A stretch of DNA of 64,000 nucleotides from positions 744,001 to 808,000 of the forward strand of contig NZ_CP082248.1 in the NCBI RefSeq assembly GCF_019879105.1, given 5' to 3'. This stretch comes from Natrinema sp. SYSU A 869. GTDB lineage: Archaea > Halobacteriota > Halobacteria > Halobacteriales > Natrialbaceae. Each line of letters starts with the position of its first letter. Within the stretch, counting starts at the first letter, position 1. The position numbers were made by a program, and so were the translations under genes. The notes beneath the pieces are model-generated. The model ran no database searches. It was not told the DNA's origin and was given only the letters and a program-made list of their open reading frames with translations. Positions 1-8,588 of the stretch are shown one piece after another.

Positions 1-747
1 CGTTTTGCTCCCGTGCTGGGAGGTGCCGAAATCGCGACCGGGATCTTCGAGCCAGAGGAACCCCTGTTCGTCGCAGGCCTTCCCGACTTTGAGAACGTCA
101 CCAAAGGTTTCCAGTTGGCCGACCGGATCGTACATGAGGTCCATCTCGTCGCCCACGCGGTCGCCCACCGCGTGGATCAGGTCGACTTCGCGTTCCACGT
201 CAAGGCTCGACGCCTTCGCTCGCCATCCGTGGAGTTTGAACGCGGGAAAGCCGGCGTCGAGACACTCTTCGGCGAAGTCCGCGTACGCTGCTGGCGAATC
301 GAGACCGCCGTTATCGTCCCCGAACGCCGTCGACGCATACGTCGGGATTTCGGTCCGGTACGTTCCGAGTAGTTGGTGTATCGGAGCGTCGTGAAACTTC
401 CCGGCGATGTCCCAGAGGGCGATGTCGATCGGTCCGATTCCCATCCGATCGTACTTCCGCAGGATCAGCCTGAACTGGTTCCAGTGTTTCTCTCGTTCGA
501 GCGGATTCTTCCCGACGAGATACGGCGCGATCGAATCGATCTGTGCGAGTGCCGGTCCCGGTGGAGAGTTCAACGAGACGAACGTGCCGTCGATATCGGC
601 GTCTGTCTGGATTCGAACCGCCAATACCGTCCGCTCATACGAGCTGTCCGGGCTGTATCCCGGATAAAACGAATCCAACGGCTTCTCCATATTCTCTATC
701 GGATAGGTGAACTCGATACACTCGATGCCCGTTACTGTCGGTGACAT
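1..747 (-). CDS. Enolase-superfamily (mandelate racemase/MLE) protein, partial
   Basis: Probably a cytoplasmic dehydratase or racemase for a sugar acid or other hydroxy acid. From the ATG at 745-747 the frame stays open for 249 codons and leaves the window at base 1, so about a third of a roughly 390-residue protein is missing. Visible are DIALWDIAGK (residues 108-117), a second-strand FKLHGW with Lys171 as candidate acid/base, LMYDP with Asp207 as first metal ligand, and WLEDP with Glu234 as second metal ligand. A TATA-like stretch at about 769-779 sits 25-30 bp upstream. It is divergent from the related broken gene at 939. Family assignment is firm; the substrate cannot be told from sequence. 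Confidence 0.85.
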   Translation of the reverse strand, partial: MSPTVTGIECIEFTYPIENMEKPLDSFYPGYSPDSSYERTVLAVRIQTDADIDGTFVSLNSPPGPALAQIDSIAPYLVGKNPLEREKHWNQFRLILRKYDRMGIGPIDIALWDIAGKFHDAPIHQLLGTYRTEIPTYASTAFGDDNGGLDSPAAYADFAEECLDAGFPAFKLHGWRAKASSLDVEREVDLIHAVGDRVGDEMDLMYDPVGQLETFGDVLKVGKACDEQGFLWLEDPGRDFGTSQHGSKT

Positions 748-938
748 ACCACACGGGTTTCACACCTGACTATAATATTTGATCGGCGGTGGTCTGATCG
801 CGCGTTCTACGGCGAGACTATACGGACGGAATACGGCTACCGGCCAGGAGACCGTCTACGTAAACACTCGAGGGCCCGTTCAGGTGGGAGAACGTCCCGT
901 CTACGGGCTAGGTAAATTATTTGGTGGTTCATCTGGCA

Positions 939-2164
939 ATGAGTAGCATGGGTATCAAACGCACCCTCTCAGGAGACCGGTTAGCGTTGACAGCCGACCG
1001 CTCTCCCGAGACGCGAGATGTGGAGATAACGGACATACAGACGGCAGTGGTCGGAGAGAGCGGGGAGTACGGGAGTTTCCTCTGGACGTTCGTCCGCGTT
1101 TACACCGACGCAGGTATCGTCGGAACCGGCGAAGCGTTCCCGGCCGGCGGGGTACCTCGTGACGTCGAGCGGATGAAACCGTTGCTCGTCGGCGAGAACC
1201 CGATGGATATTGATCGGCTGTGCGAGCAACTGTACGAACGGATGACCCTCGAGGGATCGATCGGCGGAACGATCGTGTCGGCGATCTCAGGGATCGAAAT
1301 CGCGCTCCACGATATCGCTGGGAAATCCTGAACGTTCCGGCGTACCAGCTGCTGGGCGGGAAATATCGCGACGAGATCCGATGCTACTGCGACTGTGAAC
1401 ACGAGCGCGGATGGGATCCCGCCGATTTCGCTGACGAAGCCGAGCGAACCATCGACGAGCACGGATTCGACGCGGTCAAGTTCAACTTCGATCTCCACAG
1501 CGGCATCGAGAAGGATTACGCGAACCGACACCTCCGACCGCCAGAGATCGATCACCGCCGGGCCATCGCGGAGGCGGTCACCGAGCGCGTCAGTGACCGC
1601 GCCGACGTCGCCTTCGACTGCCACTGGGGATTCACTGTCGAGTCGGCCAAGCGGCTCGCGAAGGCGATCGAACCGTACGATGTCTGGTGGTTAGAAGATC
1701 CCGTTCCGCCCGAGAATACCGAGGTGCAGACCGACGTGACCGATGCGACGTCCACGACGATTGCGACTGGTGAAAATCACTCTCGGAAGGAGGGGGTCCA
1801 GCCGCTGGTGACCTCGGGGGCGGCCGATGTCCTCCACATCGACGTTCCGAAGGTCGGTGGAATGCGGGAGACGCAGAAAATTGCGAGCATGGCCGACACC
1901 TACGCGATGCCGATGGCGATGCACAACCTGAGTTCACCCGTCGGAACGATGGCAAGTGCGCACGTCGCGGCAGCGATCCCGAACTTCCTGGCGCTGGAGT
2001 TTCACTCGTACGACATTCCGGAATGGCACGACCTCGTCGAGGAACCGGTGTTGACCGATGGATCCGTCAACGTACCCGAACGTGCCGGTCTCGGTCTCAC
2101 GCTCGATCTGGATACCGTCGAGGAGCACCTGGCGTCAGGCGAATCGATGTTCGACGAGGTGTAA
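939..2164 (+). pseudogene. Enolase-superfamily dehydratase gene with one frameshift
   Basis: Mandelate racemase/MLE family protein read in two frames. The first runs to a TGA at 1329-1331, just after the conserved DIAGKS; the second continues with LNVPAYQLLGGK. Adding one C near 1328 joins them exactly, giving GKSLNVPAYQLLGG. Visible catalytic features are VKFNFD, FDCHWG (Asp metal ligand plus His), WWLEDP (Glu ligand), TGENH (Glu ligand) and MHNLSSP, where galactonate-dehydratase-like enzymes carry a catalytic His. All residues expected of an active enzyme are present. The start is ATG 939 or 948; a TATA-like box at 913-921 supports this zone over an upstream TTG. It is followed 4 bp later by a hydroxyacid dehydrogenase gene, suggesting an operon. 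It may be intact in reality if the deletion is a sequencing error. Confidence 0.75.
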
Positions 2165-2168
2165 CGCC

Positions 2169-3096
2169 ATGCGTGTTGAACGACTCGGCATCCACGAATC
2201 GGTACGAACCGTCTTTCCCCCGAGGAGCTCGCCGATCACCTCGCTGATTCGGATCCCGACGTCGAGGTCGTCGCAGACGACGAAATCGATCAGTGCGATG
2301 CGCTCGTGACCTTCGCGTACAAGGATCACTTCCTGGACTGCGGTCTCAGCTGGCTCCATTCGATTCAATCTGGCGTTGATCAGTTCCCCTTCGACGACTT
2401 GGAAACGAACGATATCGTGCTCACCAACAGCACGGGCATTCACACTGACAGCGTCGGCGAGACCGTTATCGGGTACATGCTCATGTTCGCACGACTCCTG
2501 CATCGGTACCGCTGGAGTCAACGCGACCGTGTCTGGGATCGGCCGAACTGGAACGAACCGCACACGCTTGAGGGATCGTCGCTCTGCGTCGTTGGGCTCG
2601 GCACGCTCGGCGTCGCCGTAGCTGAACGTGCATCAGCCCTCGGAATGGACGTTTCGGGCGTAAAGCGAACGGTCGAACCCGTCAGATGCGTCGATCGAGT
2701 GTATCCGCCCGATGAACTCGAAACCGCGATCGCCGATAGCCATTTCGTGGCCCTCGCTGTTCCACTCATCGACGAGACGAGGCGGTTAATCGGGAAACGC
2801 GAACTGGAGACGATGCGTCAGGGCGCCTATCTCATCAACGTCTCTCGGGGTCGCGTCGTCGATCAGGATGCGCTTGTCGAGGCACTTCGAGAGGAGGACA
2901 TCGCTGGCGCTGCGCTCGACGTCTTCGAGACCGAACCTCTCCCGTCCGAGTCGCCGCTCTGGGAGATGGAAACGTCATCGTAACCCCTCACACGGCAGCT
3001 CATACGCGCGATTACTACGTTCGAGTTGGGGAAGTACTCCGGGATAATCTCTCGCGCCTGCCGACAGAGCGGTCGTTGCGGAACAGAGTGGTCTAA
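2169..3096 (+). pseudogene. D-2-hydroxyacid dehydrogenase gene with two frameshifts
   Basis: NAD(P)-dependent D-isomer 2-hydroxyacid dehydrogenase, interconverting 2-keto and D-2-hydroxy acids. Three frames must be joined: ATG 2169 to about 2221, then to about 2970, then to TAA 3094-3096. Each join needs one extra base, in a C-run at 2216-2221 and in GGAAAC at about 2970. The joined protein has the Rossmann motif GLGTLG, catalytic Arg in NVSRGR, Glu in FETEPLP and His in TPHTAA, so the catalytic triad is complete. Length of about 309 residues is normal. It follows the enolase-family gene by 4 bp and is probably cotranscribed with it. It may be functional if the two deletions are artefacts. 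Confidence 0.75.
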
Positions 3097-3176
3097 TATC
3101 GCCACCGGTAGCTGCCCCAACATACTTTTCCTGACAAATCCGAATTGTTTTGTACCATCGTGTGTGAGTGTTTCAC

Positions 3177-4370
3177 ATGCTAGATGGTGTAAAAGTACTC
3201 AGTACCAGTGTCTACCTTGCCGGCCCATTCGCAACTCGCATGCTCGCCGACCTCGGTGCAGACGTTATCAAGGTCGAACATGTCGATAAGGGTGACCAAT
3301 ATCGCTATCTGGGGCATTCCTACGACGAGGGGACACCCGACGATCTCACATACAGATTCATGCAGTACAATCGCGGGAAAGAGAGCATCGGACTGGACCT
3401 GAAATCGGAGCGGGGCAAGGAAATATTCAAGTCGCTCTCTGAGGAGAGCGACATCCTTCTCGAGAACCTCCGGCCGAAACAGATGCAGAAGTTCGGACTC
3501 GGCTACGAGACGATCAGCGCACTGAACGAGGACATCGTGTACTGTTCGCTGTCCGGGTACGGTGAGACGGGACCGTACAGCGATCGGGGCGGAGTCGACA
3601 CGCTCATCCAAGCGATGAGCGGTGTCGTCCATCAGAACAGTGCCGACGCCGACCAACCCAGCCTGACCGGCATCTACATCGCCGACATTACGGGAAGTAT
3701 GTACGCGACGATCTCGGTCCTGGCCGGATTGGTATCGAGATACAACGGGCACGGCGGCACGCACATCGATCTCTCGCTGATGGACGGGCTCGTCTCGCTT
3801 CTCAACCACGAGGCCGCCCAGTACTCTTCCGAGGGGAGTGCACCGCCGGAGATCAAGTCGAGCCTCGTCCCACAGGGAGTCTACGAGACCGAGGACGGTG
3901 CCGTCGCGTTGAACGTCCTCGACCAGCACTGGACCGCGTTCTGTGACATCCTCGGATTCGACGACTGGATCGAGTCCGGCGAACTCGACGATCCGTGGGC
4001 TCGCCAGGAGTCGAAGGAGCGGGTCGATAGCCGAGTCCAGTCTGTGATGAAGACTCGCCCGACGGACGCGTGGCTCGATGAGTTGCTAGAAGCAGACATT
4101 CTCGCTGCCCCGGTCAAAACGGTCGACGAGGCCTTTGCGAACGAGTCGATCCAACACCGCGATATCGTCCGAGAGGTTTCCGATGAGGCGATTGGGTCCT
4201 ACACAGAACTCGACTTCCCGGCCCTCTTCTCGAACTACACGACCACTAGCGATGACGTCCCGCGGTTCGGAGAACATACGCCGTCGATTCTCGCCGAGTT
4301 GGGATACTCCGAAGACGAGATCGCAGAGCTGTACGTCGACGGCGTCGTCAGCGACTACACAGAAACCTGA
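3177..4370 (+). CDS. CaiB/BaiF (family III) CoA-transferase
   Basis: Transfers CoA between an acyl-CoA donor and a free carboxylic acid through an aspartyl-CoA intermediate. From ATG 3177 (MLDGVKVL) the product is 397 residues, the usual family length. Family features include RMLADLGADVIKVE near the N-terminus, GLDLKSERG, an Asp in the DITGSMYA stretch that is the likely catalytic residue, and SGYGETGPY. A GTG nine bases upstream is a weaker start. It lies downstream of a dehydratase and a hydroxyacid dehydrogenase and converges on a crotonase gene, so it probably activates the acid those genes make. In haloarchaea the same family includes mesaconate CoA-transferase; the actual substrate is not readable here. 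Confidence 0.88.
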   Translation: MLDGVKVLSTSVYLAGPFATRMLADLGADVIKVEHVDKGDQYRYLGHSYDEGTPDDLTYRFMQYNRGKESIGLDLKSERGKEIFKSLSEESDILLENLRPKQMQKFGLGYETISALNEDIVYCSLSGYGETGPYSDRGGVDTLIQAMSGVVHQNSADADQPSLTGIYIADITGSMYATISVLAGLVSRYNGHGGTHIDLSLMDGLVSLLNHEAAQYSSEGSAPPEIKSSLVPQGVYETEDGAVALNVLDQHWTAFCDILGFDDWIESGELDDPWARQESKERVDSRVQSVMKTRPTDAWLDELLEADILAAPVKTVDEAFANESIQHRDIVREVSDEAIGSYTELDFPALFSNYTTTSDDVPRFGEHTPSILAELGYSEDEIAELYVDGVVSDYTET

Positions 4371-4388
4371 GACCGTCGAACGCGATCG

Positions 4389-5072
4389 CTACGGGTAGTT
4401 CTCGAATTCGTCGCGCTCGATCCCGGATCGAAGCACTTCTTTCGTCTTCGCGTACGCCGACGGGTCGTAGTCGACCAGCTGGTCGAGCAGCTTCCTCGCC
4501 CGATCTTCGACGTTCGCTTCCGGGACGACGTCCGAGACGATACCCCACTCGAGGGCCCGTTCGGGCTGGATGGCGTCGCCTTTGAGCGCGATCTCTCGAG
4601 CGATGTTTCCGCCGACCGCTGTCTCTAACATCGCTGTCGAATAGCCGGACGTCACTCCGTACTTGATTTCCGGTTTGAGAAGTTTCGTCTCCTCGCCGGC
4701 GACGGTGAAATCGCACACCATCGCCAGTTGAAATCCCGCGCCGACTGCGCCGCCTTTGGCGGCCATGACCGTCGGTCTGGGGTAAGCCTCCAGCTGCTCG
4801 TATACTTCGTTTATACCCTCTATCAGCTCCCGTTTCCGTCTCTCGTCGTCTCCGCCGACAATCGCTGTATCCGCTCCGGCAGTCGTTACGGATCCGTTGC
4901 CCGTCAGCAGAATTCCGTGCTGCGGATCGTCGTTCAGTTCGGACAGGAGGTCACGCAGCGAAGTGATCAGTTCGACGTTCAGCGCATTTCGTTTGTCCGG
5001 TCTATCGAGTTCGATGACGAGGACGTCCTCGTCTTCCGTTACGGTCACTGATTCGACATCAGTCTCAACCAT
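4389..5072 (-). CDS. Enoyl-CoA hydratase/isomerase family protein
   Basis: Crotonase-fold protein of 227 residues, somewhat shorter than the common 250-260. The oxyanion-hole stretches are visible: TTAGADT (about residues 63-69) and KGGAVGAGFQLAMVCD (about 109-124). LKPEIKYGVTSG and the later GIVSDVV are also typical. Role: hydration, isomerisation or related chemistry on an acyl-CoA thioester in the cytoplasm. It converges on the CoA-transferase gene with 18 bp between stops and is divergent from the acyl-CoA dehydrogenase gene at 5166. A second crotonase of different sequence lies at 15588. The exact reaction cannot be assigned because this fold catalyses many reactions. Confidence 0.85.
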   Translation of the reverse strand: MVETDVESVTVTEDEDVLVIELDRPDKRNALNVELITSLRDLLSELNDDPQHGILLTGNGSVTTAGADTAIVGGDDERRKRELIEGINEVYEQLEAYPRPTVMAAKGGAVGAGFQLAMVCDFTVAGEETKLLKPEIKYGVTSGYSTAMLETAVGGNIAREIALKGDAIQPERALEWGIVSDVVPEANVEDRARKLLDQLVDYDPSAYAKTKEVLRSGIERDEFENYP

Positions 5073-5133
5073 ACCAGTACGGTATCACACCGGGAGTAAT
5101 AAGATTCATGTAGAAATACTGGTATCTCGGAGG

Positions 5134-5140
5134 TTTTAAT
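5134..5140 (+). promoter_or_regulatory. TATA-like box for the acyl-CoA dehydrogenase gene
   Basis: TTTTAAT centred about 29 bp before ATG 5166, the spacing expected for a leaderless haloarchaeal transcript. There is no convincing Shine-Dalgarno sequence before the ATG. Confidence 0.45.
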
Positions 5141-5165
5141 TCCTCGGGCATAGTTACCTTTTACC

Positions 5166-6458
5166 ATGATAGGGAAAGATACGACTCTCTCGGACGGTGA
5201 ACAACAGTACCTCTCGGACGCTATCGATACGCTCGAGAACGAGATCCTCGTCGGTCGGCTCGGCTCCGATCACTTCGAGGATCTCGACAATAACGAGGAG
5301 TCCCGTGGAGACTGGGCCGAGTACATGCGCCGGATGGGGGAGCACGATTTCCTCGGTATCGCAATCCCCGAATCCGAGGACGGCCCCGGCGGGACGTTCG
5401 TCGAAACGGTGCTGGCCGAACAGTCGATCGGATACGCCGGGACGATCGTCCACGCCTGTCAAGCGTCGCTGACCCAACACATCGGCCACACGCTGTACAA
5501 CCACGGGAACGAACATCTCAGGGAGGCGTACCTCGAACCGATGCTCGACGGCGAACTGATCGTTTCGCAGGCGTACACGGAACCGTCGAGCGGAACTGAT
5601 CTCGCACGCGTGGATACGACGGCTGAGAAGGTGGGCGACGAGTGGATCCTCGATGGTCAGAAGCGATTTATCGATTTCGCGAAGTACGGTGACCTCTACT
5701 TCCTGCCCGCTCGGACGAGTGGCGAAGACGGCGACCGCGAAGGGATTTCACTGTTCGTCATCGACGGCGACGCCGATGGCATCCAGCTTGTCGACGATCA
5801 GTCCGACTGGCACGGCTTCCGGGGGACGGGCGCAGCGTGGATGACGTTCGATAACGTCCACGTCCCCGAGGAGAACATAGTGGGAGAGGAAGGGAGTGCT
5901 TGGCCGTACATGACCAACGAACTCAACCTCGAACACCTTACCGTCGCCCGTTACTGTCTCGGTGCGAGTCAGAAGGCCCTCGAAGTCGCTGCGGACTACA
6001 CCAGCAACCGCGAAGTCAACGAACGCCCCATTTCGGAGTACCAGGGAGTCAACCACAAGGTCGCTGAGATGGCAACGAAGCTCGATGCCGCGTACCTACT
6101 CAATACCCGGGCAGCGCGCATGCTCGATGAAGATGGTATTTCGGCCGGACGGATGGAGGGGGCGATGGCTAAGTGGTATGGAAACGACTTGGCCCACGAA
6201 ATCGCTGACACCTGCATTCAGATCATGGGCGGGATCGCGACGACGGACAAGTATCCGATCGAACGGACCCAGCGCGACGTCCGGGCCGGCCGATTCCTCG
6301 GCGGTGCGAGTGAGGTGATGAAAAGTGTCGTCCAGCATTATGCGTACAAAGTGCTCGCGAGCGATGATTTCAACTCGGACTACGTCGGCAACGAACTCGA
6401 CGAGGTACCGTGGAGCGACGAGGATCCGCCATCGAAACTCGCGCCGACTGATAACTGA
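5166..6458 (+). CDS. Acyl-CoA dehydrogenase family protein
   Basis: FAD-dependent acyl-CoA dehydrogenase fold, 430 residues, with N-terminal helical, middle beta (SQAYTEPSSGTDLA, typical of the substrate/FAD region) and C-terminal helical domains. The family oxidises acyl-CoA to enoyl-CoA and passes electrons to electron-transfer flavoprotein. Near residue 380, where many members have YEGTSE carrying the catalytic Glu, this protein reads LGGASE, so the usual base is absent at that site; the base may lie elsewhere or the substrate may be unusual. The neighbouring CoA-transferase and crotonase genes support a role in CoA-ester catabolism. Confidence 0.87.
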   Translation: MIGKDTTLSDGEQQYLSDAIDTLENEILVGRLGSDHFEDLDNNEESRGDWAEYMRRMGEHDFLGIAIPESEDGPGGTFVETVLAEQSIGYAGTIVHACQASLTQHIGHTLYNHGNEHLREAYLEPMLDGELIVSQAYTEPSSGTDLARVDTTAEKVGDEWILDGQKRFIDFAKYGDLYFLPARTSGEDGDREGISLFVIDGDADGIQLVDDQSDWHGFRGTGAAWMTFDNVHVPEENIVGEEGSAWPYMTNELNLEHLTVARYCLGASQKALEVAADYTSNREVNERPISEYQGVNHKVAEMATKLDAAYLLNTRAARMLDEDGISAGRMEGAMAKWYGNDLAHEIADTCIQIMGGIATTDKYPIERTQRDVRAGRFLGGASEVMKSVVQHYAYKVLASDDFNSDYVGNELDEVPWSDEDPPSKLAPTDN

Positions 6459-6574
6459 CGCGCTCATCGAGCGGGCGTTCCTCGTATCCGCGGACAGGAG
6501 CAACGAACGACAAGGTCCGAAGTATTTCCACTGCTATCGAACCAAGAGGTAGAGGCGGAGAGCCCCGTCGGTGA

Positions 6575-7768
6575 TCAGTCGGTACCTTCGCGGTGAACGT
6601 ACTGATCGGGCTCCGGGCGGTACGTATTGGCGTAGGACTCGAAGGCCGACTCGTCGAGTTCGACTCCGAGTCCCGGCTTCTCCGGTGGGATCAGATCACC
6701 ATCTTCCCACTCGATACCGTCTTTCAGGATCCGGTTATGGAATCCGCCCCACGACTCGAGGCTCTCCTGCATGAGATAGTTCGGCGTACACGCACACAAC
6801 TGGATGCTTGCCGCACCCGCGATCGGGCCGGCAAACATCCATGGAGCCATCTGCGCGTAGTTGGCTTGCGCGATCGCGGCCATTTTCCGAGCTTCGAGTA
6901 TCCCCGTGAGCCCCACGTTCGGTTGCACGATTCGAACGCCGTTCTCGACAGCCTGGGACATCTGGTGGACGGTCAACAGTCGCTCGCCCGTCGCGACAGG
7001 AATGGTCGTCGACGATGCGACCTTCTGCAGTTCGCCGAAGTTTTCCGGCGGAACCGGTTCCTCGAACCACAGTGGATCGTACGGTTCGAGACGAGCAGCG
7101 AGCCGGCGGGCGATATTCGTGGGCAACTGTCCGTGTGTCCCAATCAGAATGTCCGCTTCGTCACCGATCTCTTCACGGACGGCTTCGACCGCCGACTCTG
7201 CGTACTCGAGTTCGTCGTACCGAACGTCTCTGGGGCCGTCGATCGGCCGGACGGGATCGAGCTTGATGGCAGTGAAACCCTGGTCGACGTAGTGCCGGGC
7301 TGCCTCGGCTGCCTCCTCTGGCGGCGCAGGTGGTTGCCATTTGTAGTGGATGTACGTGTATGACCGGATCCGATCGTTGACCTTCCCGCCCAGAAGATTG
7401 TATACCGGTTGTCCCGCCACTTTGCCCATGATATCCCAACAGGCCATCTCTATCGCACCAATGACCATCGCTTGAACAGGACCGGGAACGTGGAGGAAGT
7501 GGTAATCGTTGTACATACGCTGGCGTAACTTCTCTACGTGGAAGGGATTCATTCCGATGGCAAATCGCTCCAGGTCCTCTAGCGCCTGTACTGTGGTTCT
7601 GGCCCGGAATAGTGTCCAGTTGCATTCGCCCAGTCCGACGATCCCTTCGTCCGTCTCGACCTCGATAAATATCCAGTTCGTCTTGTTCCAGAAGTGTCCG
7701 TCCTCGACTACACCCTCACCGTCCGGTGGAATCGACACTATACGCGGCTCGATGCTAGTTATCTCCAT
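6575..7768 (-). CDS. Enolase-superfamily protein, galactonate/mannonate dehydratase-like
   Basis: Mandelate racemase/MLE family, 397 residues from ATG 7768 (MEITSIEP). That start is preferred over ATG 7783 because a TATA box at 7795-7804 lies about 30 bp before it. Visible: AIKLDPVRP (second strand), WFEEPVPPEN and ATGERL (two Glu metal ligands). However, where relatives have D-x-H-G-R this protein has GTHGQ, so the first metal-ligand Asp appears to be Gly. Where galactonate-dehydratase-like enzymes have a catalytic His in HCPLGP it reads PWMFAGP. It may therefore have altered chemistry. It is convergent with the acyl-CoA dehydrogenase gene and divergent from the transporter genes. Confidence 0.85.
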   Translation of the reverse strand: MEITSIEPRIVSIPPDGEGVVEDGHFWNKTNWIFIEVETDEGIVGLGECNWTLFRARTTVQALEDLERFAIGMNPFHVEKLRQRMYNDYHFLHVPGPVQAMVIGAIEMACWDIMGKVAGQPVYNLLGGKVNDRIRSYTYIHYKWQPPAPPEEAAEAARHYVDQGFTAIKLDPVRPIDGPRDVRYDELEYAESAVEAVREEIGDEADILIGTHGQLPTNIARRLAARLEPYDPLWFEEPVPPENFGELQKVASSTTIPVATGERLLTVHQMSQAVENGVRIVQPNVGLTGILEARKMAAIAQANYAQMAPWMFAGPIAGAASIQLCACTPNYLMQESLESWGGFHNRILKDGIEWEDGDLIPPEKPGLGVELDESAFESYANTYRPEPDQYVHREGTD

Positions 7769-7794
7769 GCGATGATGTGACATACTACCATGAT

Positions 7795-7804
7795 ATATAT
7801 TAAA
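7795..7804 (-). promoter_or_regulatory. TATA-like box deciding the start of the 6575-7768 gene
   Basis: On the minus strand this reads TTTAATATAT. Its centre is about 31 bp before ATG 7768 but only 16 bp before ATG 7783, which favours the shorter protein on a leaderless transcript. Confidence 0.5.
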
Positions 7805-7946
7805 CCTTTCCCGAGATGGGGTTTCGATCCACCGAAAATTACGGTGGCGTCTCGGGGCTCCCTGCGTTTGAGTCCGTAGATGTCTTCGGCGAACCCACAG
7901 CGGAATCAGCCTGAGCTAGCTCGGTGAGACTCGAATGGGGACCACC

Positions 7947-7955
7947 TTTTATTAG
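7947..7955 (+). promoter_or_regulatory. TATA-like box before the small membrane protein gene
   Basis: TTTTATTAG centred about 26 bp before ATG 7977, consistent with a leaderless transcript that could continue into the TRAP permease gene. Confidence 0.4.
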
Positions 7956-7976
7956 CTTTCATCTCGTTCTTGACGT

Positions 7977-8225
7977 ATGGACTCTGATGGACACTCAGGT
8001 TCCTCTCCTGACGGTACGGACAGCGTTGAAGCGGATCCAGCACCTATTGATAGCATTGAGGATCGCGCGTTAGATATTCCCGTCTATAACCGCGTACACG
8101 AATTCCTCAAATCGGTCAAAGAATCGAAATATCAACCGATGAAGCTGGCGTTGATTCTCGTCTGGACAGTGGGGTTCGCGTACTGGCTACTCGTCTATCT
8201 CGGCGTCCTCTCGGTATCCTTTTAG
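7977..8225 (+). CDS. Small single-span membrane protein upstream of TRAP permease
   Basis: An 82-residue protein with an acidic, Ser/Asp-rich N-terminal half and one predicted transmembrane helix near residues 60-80 (alternating Leu, Val, Trp, Tyr), ending two residues after it. I do not recognise a family. A TATA-like box at the right distance and its position ahead of the TRAP permease on the same strand suggest it is a real gene and possibly an accessory subunit of the transporter. The 363 bp to the permease ATG include a second TATA-like box, so the two may also be transcribed separately. Confidence 0.55.
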   Translation: MDSDGHSGSSPDGTDSVEADPAPIDSIEDRALDIPVYNRVHEFLKSVKESKYQPMKLALILVWTVGFAYWLLVYLGVLSVSF

Positions 8226-8526
8226 ACGCCGCCGCCCCTCCTCACTGGCGCTCAAGCGCGGCTCTTCTGCACGAGAATGAGGGGCCGGTTCCACACTGAA
8301 CTGCCGGTGCGATCAGACAGGTGCCAGAGTCCATGACGGGTAAGAGAAACGATCCCGGTGAGAGGTCGGGATGGAATTCGCCATTTGTTCGGCTGGCCGA
8401 AAGCGATAGATTCCCTTACCCCTTCAGAGAGGGAGATTCCCGGCCAGAATCGGGATTTCAACGCGACCGTTATACTCGCGCGAACACTTAATATGATCGT
8501 CATCACCAACACAAATGACAGAAACC

Positions 8527-8535
8527 TTTATATAG
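8527..8535 (+). promoter_or_regulatory. TATA-like box for the TRAP permease gene
   Basis: TTTATATAG lies 54 bp before ATG 8589, which would give a leader of about 30 nucleotides. It is the best archaeal promoter candidate in the gap after the small membrane protein gene. Confidence 0.4.
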
Positions 8536-8588
8536 TGACACAGGGATTTTCAGAGCATGCGAGCCACGGTATAACATCCCATAGAAAA

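Noticed and set aside
8358-8588. Extra 77 N-terminal residues on the TRAP permease
   Set aside because: Not family-like, contains the TATA candidate at 8527-8535, and the shorter start gives the usual length.
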